Positions 5,571-12,500 of a stretch of DNA of 13,446 bases are shown here, piece by piece. The notes under the pieces are model-generated. The model saw only the letters and a program-made list of their open reading frames with translations, was not told the DNA's origin and did no database searches. The translations under genes and the position numbers were made by a program. Within the stretch, counting starts at the first letter, position 1. Each line of letters opens with the position of its first letter. The DNA comes from Anaerolineae bacterium (GTDB lineage: Bacteria; Chloroflexota; Anaerolineae; 4572-78; J111): positions 1 to 13,446 of the forward strand of contig JAGRBY010000143.1 in the NCBI GenBank assembly GCA_020433835.1, read 5' to 3'.

Positions 5571-7926
5571 GCCCACCGCCTCGATCTGGCCCGACGTCGT
5601 CCTTATTCTTATTCTGATCCTTCTTCCCTTTCTCTTCTTCTGGCGATTAGTTACGCCTAACCCTGCCGACCGCATGCATATTGCCACCGGCGACTTCACC
5701 GAGCAATATTTTCCGCTGCGGGCCTTTAGCGCCCAGCAATGGGTCAATGGTCAACTGCCGCTCTGGAATCCGTATCTCTATGGCGGTCAGCCCGCCCTGG
5801 CCGATATCCAATCGGGCGCGCTCTATCCGCCGCACGTCATTCAAGCGCTTATCCTGGGTTGGGGTGGCCCGCTGTTGGGCCGGGAAGTTGGTTTTCCGGT
5901 GGAGGCGTTAGAATGGCAGGTGATCTTTCATTTCTCCCTGGCCGCAGTGGGAACCTATCTTTTCACCCGACATTGCATTCTGGGCCATAGCGATGGACGC
6001 CGGGGTAGCGTTCGTCAAGCTCGCCTGGGTGGCCTCATTGCCGCGCTCGTGTTTACCTATGGCGGCTACTTAACCGGCTTTCCCGTCCAGCAGATGACCA
6101 TTCTGTCGGTTAGTGCCTGGCTGCCGTGGGTGATGTGGGGGTTGGGGGTGGCGTTAGAGCGCCCATTTCGGGCTGCGTTTCGCCCTATGGCCGGGGCCGC
6201 GCTGGCCTGGGCGATGGCTATCCTGGCCGGACATCCTCAGACGGTTCTCTATATTTTTTACTTGTCGTTAGCGTATGCGCTTTTTCGGGGGTTCTATGAC
6301 CATTTACAAACAACTGAAAGCGAGGCTAAGGCGAAGAAAACCCAAAAGGCATCCCTATCAGTTGCCAGAAACGTCATAAAAAATTTGGGAATTTGGTTGG
6401 TTACTATCATTCTCGGAGCAAGCCTTGGGGCTGCCCAATTGCTGCCGACCCTGGAATTTATCGGACGCTCGCTGCGGGCTGAGCTATCGTATGAAGCCGT
6501 ATCGGCCGGATTGCCGTTGACCGAACTGGTTTCGATCCTGTACCCCGGCTTTTTCGGCGGCTCACCGGAATATGTGGGCATCGCGCCGCTGGTGCTTATT
6601 GCGTTAGCGCTGCTTTTGGCTCGACCACGCCGGGAAATCTACTTTTGGGCCGGGGCCGGGCTGGTTAGTATGCTGCTGGCCTTTGGCAGCCATCTTTTTG
6701 TTTATCCGATCTTTTATCTGCTGGCTCCCGGTTTCGATGCCGTGCGCCAGCAAGAGCGGGCTTTTCTGGTTTACAGCTTTAGCGCGGCTGTGCTGGCCGG
6801 TCTGGGCGCGGTGGTTTTGGTTAGCCCCCTGCCCAGGGTAGCGCGGGCTGCGTTCATTACCTTCGAGCGCCGCCTGCGTATGATCGCTGTTGTGGCGGTT
6901 GTGCTGACAGCTTTCTTTATCTACGGCTCTACGGCGGCCACTGCCCGGGGTGATGAGGTCAATCTCTTTTTCGGCGTGCTGCGCCACCATCTTTTTGGTT
7001 TAATGATGGTAGGAGGGATGCTCTTACTGTTGGGGCTGCGTTCGCGGCGCTGGCTGCGTCGGCCATGGGGGATGGCTTTGCTGGCGCTGCTGGTTGCCTA
7101 CAATCTGTTCACGGTTAACTGGCGCTTTAACGTGCAAATGCTCGAGTCCCCCGCCCCCTTTACGCCAACGAATACGGTTCGGTTTTTACAAGAACACCTC
7201 GATCCCCCTCTGGGGCGCGTGGCCAGTGGAGGACTGTTGTCCGGTGGCAACAGCGCGGCATCGGTGTATAATCTGCAAGATTTAACCGGCAACACGCCGT
7301 TGCAGTTGGCCTCGGTCGATGCCTTTGTGCAGCACATGCCGGCCTGGCGGATGTGGCAGTTGATGAACGTGCGCTACATTATTGATGAGCGAGATATTGG
7401 CGATGGGGGGCTGCATCTGGCGTTTGAGGCTGAGGGGCTGCGCGTGTATCAGATGGGTGATCCCTTCGAGCGGGCCTGGTTGGTTGGGGAGATCGATGTG
7501 GCAGACGCCAATGCCGATACCCTGAACCGGCTGGCCGATGAAGCTTTTGATCTGAGGCATAAGGCGGTTATCGCCAAACCGTTGGCTGTTGATTTGGCCG
7601 GTGATGCCGCAGGAACTATCAGCCAGGTCGATTTTAGGCCAAACGCCCTGCGCTTTCAGGTTGACGTCGCAAATCCGCAGCTTCTTGTTATTAGTCAGAT
7701 CTTCTACCCAGGCTGGCGTGCCACCCTTGATGACGATCCGGTCGAACTCTTGCAGGTCAACGGGGTGCTTCAAGGTGTTGTGGTGCCACCGGGAACGCAT
7801 TCGGTCGCCTTGGAGTTTTGGCCCCGAAGCTTCACAATCGGTATCTGGCTGTCAGCTATCGGGTTGCTTGTTGGTTTGGGCCTGGCCTTTCAACCCCGGC
7901 CAATACCGGGTGCTTCGGGCCGCTAA
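5557..7926 (+). CDS. YfhO-like multi-membrane (GT-C type) glycosyltransferase
   Basis: A 789-residue integral membrane protein. A membrane helix at about 11-31 leads into an outward loop with TGDFTEQYFPLR (Asp46) and PLWNPYLYGGQP (68-79), the conserved front of the YfhO family and related GT-C enzymes, where an early Asp is usually catalytic. About a dozen hydrophobic helices follow to around residue 520, then a soluble region, a beta-rich extracellular domain (about 698-756) with the YPGW motif and 'VPPGTHSVALEFWP', and one last helix. In Bacillus, YfhO uses the lipid-linked GlcNAc made by the GT2 enzyme CsbB to decorate lipoteichoic acid; here the GT2 gene is directly upstream with a 14-nt overlap, so a similar two-step surface glycosylation is inferred, with unknown acceptor. 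The frame is open upstream to 5311, but that part lies inside the GT2 gene and reads as shadow sequence; ATG 5557 gives the normal family N-terminus. Confidence 0.85.
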   Translation: MWKAKPTASIWPDVVLILILILLPFLFFWRLVTPNPADRMHIATGDFTEQYFPLRAFSAQQWVNGQLPLWNPYLYGGQPALADIQSGALYPPHVIQALILGWGGPLLGREVGFPVEALEWQVIFHFSLAAVGTYLFTRHCILGHSDGRRGSVRQARLGGLIAALVFTYGGYLTGFPVQQMTILSVSAWLPWVMWGLGVALERPFRAAFRPMAGAALAWAMAILAGHPQTVLYIFYLSLAYALFRGFYDHLQTTESEAKAKKTQKASLSVARNVIKNLGIWLVTIILGASLGAAQLLPTLEFIGRSLRAELSYEAVSAGLPLTELVSILYPGFFGGSPEYVGIAPLVLIALALLLARPRREIYFWAGAGLVSMLLAFGSHLFVYPIFYLLAPGFDAVRQQERAFLVYSFSAAVLAGLGAVVLVSPLPRVARAAFITFERRLRMIAVVAVVLTAFFIYGSTAATARGDEVNLFFGVLRHHLFGLMMVGGMLLLLGLRSRRWLRRPWGMALLALLVAYNLFTVNWRFNVQMLESPAPFTPTNTVRFLQEHLDPPLGRVASGGLLSGGNSAASVYNLQDLTGNTPLQLASVDAFVQHMPAWRMWQLMNVRYIIDERDIGDGGLHLAFEAEGLRVYQMGDPFERAWLVGEIDVADANADTLNRLADEAFDLRHKAVIAKPLAVDLAGDAAGTISQVDFRPNALRFQVDVANPQLLVISQIFYPGWRATLDDDPVELLQVNGVLQGVVVPPGTHSVALEFWPRSFTIGIWLSAIGLLVGLGLAFQPRPIPGASGR

Positions 7927-7955
7927 GGGTATGATGCTGCCCTCAACCTCGACTA

Positions 7956-7985
7956 TTGTCAAGGCAAGCATAGTTATGTTATAAT
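7956..7985 (+). promoter_or_regulatory. Sigma-70-type promoter of the surface-protein gene
   Basis: TTGTCA (7956-7961), an 18-bp spacer and a perfect TATAAT (7980-7985), placing the start of transcription near 7992 and leaving a leader of about 30 nt with a good Shine-Dalgarno (AGGAG, 8012-8016). This separates the downstream gene from the GT2/YfhO operon. Confidence 0.7.
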
Positions 7986-7994
7986 GATCATTAT
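7981..7994. promoter_or_regulatory. Perfect 14-bp palindrome over the -10 / start site (candidate operator)
   Basis: ATAATGATCATTAT is identical to its reverse complement. It overlaps five of the six -10 bases and the predicted start site, an ideal place for a dimeric repressor to block initiation. Its AT-rich ATAATGAT/CATTAT halves are reminiscent of Fur-family boxes, but the spacing is not a standard Fur, PerR or Zur operator. Confidence 0.4.
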
Positions 7995-8023
7995 GTAGAC
8001 TCTAACCTCATAGGAGCCGCTCC

Positions 8024-9079
8024 ATGAATGGTCGCTTGATCATCATATTGATCGCGCTAATAGTGGGCCTGGCATTACTAACTCTGGCCTGCTTTGTTAC
8101 CCTTTATTTGGCACCCAACCTTGCCTTTAACCCGCTTAGTCCGGTGCGGGCTACGTCTAATGCCGCCACCCGCATTGCGAACATTCCAACGCCGCCGCCG
8201 ACGGAAATTCAGGTGGCCACCTATCCGCCAACCTGGACGCCCTCGGCCACGTTTACCCCGGCTCCCACCAAAACCGTCACTGAGACCCGCACGCCCACGC
8301 CTACCCGGACCTCAACCTCCACCGATACCGCTACAGCCACACGCACTTTTACCCCGGTACCACCCACCGGCACACCGACCAATACCGCCACGCCAACCCC
8401 GTACCCCTACTTTGTTCTGGCGCATTCCGGGATGAATAACTGTTCGGATTTAGGTTTGTGGGCAATGATCAATGATGATCAGGGATTACCGCAAGGCGGA
8501 ATTACCATTCAATACGGCGAGTATGGTGTTTCGGGTAGTCGCTTTTTAAGTACATCCGACCCGAACGGCCGGATCGATGCCTTGCTCATTCCCGGCTCCA
8601 ACCGGGGACAAACCACCATTACCCATACCTGGTATGCGTTTGTTGTAGCCAATGGCCAACAACAAAGCGAGACATTTCTGTTTGAGACCGATCCCATTTA
8701 TGCCAACAACCCCGATATTTGTGAAAAGTATGACCCCAATGATGACGATCTGCCGGAAGATGACGACGGTAACCAAATTAGTGCAGACGATGAACGCAAG
8801 CGCTATGAAGAGGAAGGCTGTATTGCCAATCCCTGCATTAGCGGCGACTCGATCAACATCAAGGTTATCGACTGGCAAGAGCGCCCTCCAACCCCGCCGG
8901 CTGTGCCTTCACTGTTGACGCCTGAGACTTTCTCCCCTGATGATTACAGTTGCGATGACTTCCAGCGCCAATCGGAAGCCCAACAGTTTTACGAATCGAA
9001 CGGTGGCCCGACCATCGATGTCTATGGCCTTGATCCGGATCGCGACGGTATTGCCTGCGAGGATCTGCCGGCCGGGTAG
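8024..9079 (+). CDS. Membrane-anchored surface protein with Thr/Pro stalk and Excalibur calcium-binding domain
   Basis: A 351-residue protein predicted to be displayed outside the cell. Residues 4-29 are a single hydrophobic anchor or uncleaved signal. Residues 54-128 are a low-complexity Thr/Pro stalk (TPTPTRT, TPTNTATPTP), common in Chloroflexota surface proteins and probably wall-spanning or O-glycosylated. Residues about 129-222 resemble a beta-sandwich repeat (GLPQGGITIQYGEYGVSG). Residues 236-262 are very acidic (DPNDDDLPEDDDG). Residues 307-347 match the Excalibur domain: YSCDDFQRQSEAQQFYE, then LDPDRDGIACEDLP, with the Ca-binding DxDxDG loop at Asp337/339/341 and the Cys310-Cys345 pair. 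Excalibur modules are found on extracellular nucleases and wall proteins; no enzyme domain is present here, so adhesion or calcium-dependent structure is inferred. It has its own promoter and the strong ribosome site AGGAG 7 nt before the ATG. Confidence 0.85.
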   Translation: MNGRLIIILIALIVGLALLTLACFVTLYLAPNLAFNPLSPVRATSNAATRIANIPTPPPTEIQVATYPPTWTPSATFTPAPTKTVTETRTPTPTRTSTSTDTATATRTFTPVPPTGTPTNTATPTPYPYFVLAHSGMNNCSDLGLWAMINDDQGLPQGGITIQYGEYGVSGSRFLSTSDPNGRIDALLIPGSNRGQTTITHTWYAFVVANGQQQSETFLFETDPIYANNPDICEKYDPNDDDLPEDDDGNQISADDERKRYEEEGCIANPCISGDSINIKVIDWQERPPTPPAVPSLLTPETFSPDDYSCDDFQRQSEAQQFYESNGGPTIDVYGLDPDRDGIACEDLPAG

Positions 9080-9111
9080 CGTTTGATTTTTATATTTGTT
9101 TAAGATCATTG

Positions 9112-9120
9112 TGGTATGAT
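9112..9120 (+). promoter_or_regulatory. Possible extended -10 promoter for the small membrane-protein gene
   Basis: TGGTATGAT gives the TGN extension plus a -10 hexamer (TATGAT, 9115-9120), with no clear -35 17 bp upstream. If used, it would put the 9162-9223 hairpin into a leader of about 155 nt ahead of the 75-residue gene. Confidence 0.35.
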
Positions 9121-9161
9121 ACTCAGGAATGAAAATTAATTAACTTACGCAATTCTGTCGG

Positions 9162-9223
9162 GTAAATAGATATTGGTAACTGGTAATTAGAGACTGGAGA
9201 TTGGATAACCAATATCTATTTAC
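9162..9223. repeat. Long inverted repeat made of heptamer units
   Basis: A perfect 16-bp inverted repeat (9162-9177 and 9208-9223; left arm GTAAATAGATATTGGT) encloses a 30-nt loop. The left arm and loop (9165-9206) read as six consecutive heptamers close to ATTGGTA (for example ATTGGTA, ACTGGTA, ACTGGAG). Weaker outer pairing (GCAATTCTG near 9149-9157 against CAGAAGTTGC near 9244-9253) and an ACTTACGCA at 9143-9151, also present at 2485-2493, suggest a larger palindromic element of about 120 bp. Confidence 0.6.
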
Positions 9224-9281
9224 TAATTACCTAACTGCAAATGCAGAAGTTGCTTAATTTACGATCCTTAGGAGACAGATA

Positions 9282-9509
9282 ATGAACAAAAAGTATGATC
9301 GAACACATCAAACAGTGACCGGGTTTGTCGGAAATGTTGCTCTTGATCTGCTAATTTCAATAATTTTGTTAGGGGTCGGGGTTGTTCTCACAGCTATTGT
9401 CTCTAATTTTGTAGCGGGGGGGCAGGTTTGGCCGGCCTTATTGCTGCTTGGTCTGGTTAGTCTGGGCCTGGCTAAATATATGGCTGCCGTCTTTGATGAT
9501 GGGAACTGA
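9282..9509 (+). CDS. Small two-helix membrane protein, function unknown
   Basis: A 75-residue protein with a short charged N-terminus (MNKKYDRTHQ), two hydrophobic helices (about 17-42 and 48-70) joined by SNFVAGGQVW, and an acidic tail (FDDGN). I do not recognise the family. That it is real is supported by AGGAGA (9270-9275) 6 nt before the ATG and by its clean two-helix profile. Both termini are predicted to be cytoplasmic. It is convergent with the large receptor gene, the two stop codons being only 28 nt apart with no obvious terminator between them. Confidence 0.7.
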   Translation: MNKKYDRTHQTVTGFVGNVALDLLISIILLGVGVVLTAIVSNFVAGGQVWPALLLLGLVSLGLAKYMAAVFDDGN

Positions 9510-9537
9510 TATATATTTGTAGGTAACGCTTCTTTCT

Positions 9538-12500
9538 CTACTCTTGTTGTTGTCTTTCACCTGCTTGCTGCTTTGCCACGTCAACGTGCCATGTCCAATA
9601 ATCTGGAGCACCCATGCGGGGGTAGGTGCGGGTTAGCCACGGTTTGGTGAGGGCGCTGCGGGCGCAGTGGTAAACGGGGGCGTAGGCTGCCTCGTCTACT
9701 GCCAGGATTTTTTCCGCCTCGGCGTACAGTTTGACGCGCTGTTTAGGATCGTTATTTTGTCCGGCAGCGATGGTCAGTTCATCAAAGTGGGTTGGCCCGG
9801 TTGTTGCTTGACAGTTGGGGTCGGCGCAGTTGCGTCGCAAACGGTTTATGCCCACCTCTGAATTAAATAACTCGTGAACCCAGTTATTTTCGTCAGGATA
9901 GTCGGCATACCACGTATATTGATAGATGTTATACATCTCCTCTACGGGCGTATTCTTTTCAACCGCATTTTTGTACTCCGACCACGGCAGGGTGCTCGGT
10001 GTTACTTCAACCCCCAAGACATCGGCCCACATTGTAATAATCGCGCTTTCGAACTCGCTGAGTTGACCGCTGGTTCCGTATGTGATGTGATAGGTGTCGT
10101 TAAACTCCGCAATCGTGAATCCCTTTTCATCTAGAAATTCTTGAAGCGACTCTCGGGCTAAGTCAGGATCGTAATTTTGTCCAACGGTGCCGGGAGCAGG
10201 AGCGCCGAAGACCCCCGGCGGCGCGAGCGACGTGGCGGGAATGCCGCCGCCATCGAGCAATGTAGCAATAGCCTCGCGGTCGATGGCCGCCGAAAATGCC
10301 CGCCGAACGCGCACGTCGTTGAAGGGTGGTTTGGTGTGGACAAAGCCCAGATAGGTCGTACAAAGGAGAGGATAAAATTCCAGCTCGGCATTGAGAGCTG
10401 GCTCGGCCTTTACGGCTTCAACATCCTGTAACTTTTCTAGCAGATCAAGGTCATCGTTTTTATAGAGCGCCAGCCGATCCTCGGCCTCCGGGATAATCGG
10501 TTGCACCAAACGCTCAACCTGGATTTGATCGGCCTCAACCCAGAGCGGATTTTTAACGAGCGTTATCTGTTGGCCGCGATCCCAACTGTGGAGTAGGTAG
10601 GGGCCGCTGGTGTTGATACGACCAGGCTCGGTCCACAAATCGGCCCACTCATTGATAGCCCACTTCGGGAGCGGATACGTGATGGGATAAGCCAGTAAGG
10701 CCGGTAGGTAAGCGGCGGGGGTTTCCAGCGTAATCTGCACAGTTTGATCATCAAGCGCTACAACACCAATATCCTTGGCCGACAGTGATGTTGGCTGACC
10801 GTCGGTCGTTTGGGCCGTATTGATCTCACGAGCATTTTTGATAACGTACAGCAGCGGCACCGAAGAGTTGTCTGACAGCAAGGCCCGTTGAATCCCATAA
10901 ACCACATCGCGTGCGTTTACATAGCGGGGCTGACCATCGAAATCAATGACTTGCGCTGCCTGGCCGGTTTGGGGATTGTACTGTACCCACGGAATATCTT
11001 GCCGCAGCGTAAAAGTCCATTCCAACCCATCTTCAGAAGCAGACCACGTGGTGGCAAGCGCCGGTAAAACCTGGCCGGTGTCGATGTCGATGCGTGTCAG
11101 ACCGACAAACAGGTTCCCAATCTGGTCAGTCGAGATGGTGTCATTCGCCTGTGATGGGTCGAGGGTGGTGGGATCTTTACTCAGAGCTAACCGGAGTGTC
11201 GTCTGCTCAGATAAAGCGATTGTCGTTTCCGGTGTGCGGGTTACCGCTGGAACAAGATCTCTGGGGGCGGCAGCTATCGGGGTGACGACGGAGGCGTGAT
11301 GGTGGCGAACGGCGTCGAGCGCCTCCGCCGGGTTGGTGGCCGGATAAAAGACGCTGATGGTGATGGCCAGCATGATCCCTTGTAAGGCCGGCCAATAAAG
11401 TAACTTGGGAATAAGATTATCTCGATATTGAACAAGTGGCAGGTTGATGTTGGAGTAAAAGATCATCGAGTTGATCGAAACCGACAGCAGCACCAGATAC
11501 ATGATGATGAAGCCGTGTTCGAGATAGACCACATCGTGGGTGTTGAGTTCGCTGCGCAGGCCGACGTGGGTAACGGCCACAACAAAAAAGAGCGCGGCAG
11601 CGTACGATAGCACATTGAACGAGGTTTCGGCGTGGATGACCATCACCGCAAACATCAGCGCCATCACTACGGATAAGGTGATAGCGTAGGCCACCATCGG
11701 TGACAGGATGTTGCGCCGGATGTCGATATTGAAGGACAGGTCAGGAATGTTGAATTTTTTAATCACCTGGCTGCTGCCGAAGGTGGCATTGTATTTATTG
11801 TACCGATAGCCGAAGAACGAACGTTTCACCGTCCAATCTTCCAGCACCAGGCTTTCTACTAAACCCGGAGTTTGGGTCGGATTGGTAAATTGGTATTCAT
11901 CAAGATCCGGCACCAGGACAATGTTTTTGTTTAACGATTTAGGCCAGATTTGAATTTGTATCTCCGCTTCATCGAAAGGATATTTAGCCACCTGCGGCTG
12001 CTGTTTTAATTTGGCTCGAAAAGTCCAGCCGATGACTTCGACATTGCCCCGCTGGAATCGATACATCTCCTCTAAGGCCAACCCTTCGGGATCGGGGACA
12101 TCAGGTAAGATAATCTCTTTGTCGATGTCGTCCGGTAGGTCAAGCGGATATTTTTGCCAGATGTAGCCGGTTACGATATTTTCGGTGGTGCTGTCGATGG
12201 TGACGGTCTCAATCATAATGCCGGTTGGAATTTGGAGTGGTGGCGGTTGGCCATCGCGCTGAAAGCTCTGCACAACAGTATTTAATTCTTTGTTCAGGGC
12301 GGTTTTATTCATTAAAACCACCTGGCTGTTGTTACGAGACGGGTACACAAACTCCATTGTGCAAATGAGAGAGATGCCTGCGGTAAATAACAAAGCCGTG
12401 GTGATCGATACACTCCAGAGGCGAAACGGCTTCCCCCGATCGGCCTGAAAGACCAAAATCGAAAGGAACAGCAAAAAGGCGATGACGCTCAAAAGAATAT

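Noticed and set aside
7282..7800. 172-codon minus-strand open frame inside the YfhO-like gene
   Set aside because: It is antisense to a well-supported coding region, with no recognisable domain and no ribosome site.
7893..7912. Possible terminator stem (CCCGG/CCGGG) at the end of the YfhO-like gene
   Set aside because: It lies inside the coding sequence, has only a 5-bp stem and no T-run follows.
7981..7994. Fur box
   Set aside because: The half-sites are reminiscent, but a 14-bp palindrome with no central spacer does not match the 7-1-7 or three-hexamer Fur layout, so only a generic operator is proposed.
8081..8092. Lipobox (Thr-Leu-Ala-Cys) in the surface protein
   Set aside because: The -3 and -2 residues do not fit the consensus and the hydrophobic stretch continues past the Cys; a membrane anchor is more likely.
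9165..9206. CRISPR-like array
   Set aside because: The units are contiguous 7-mers with no spacers, and no cas genes are present.
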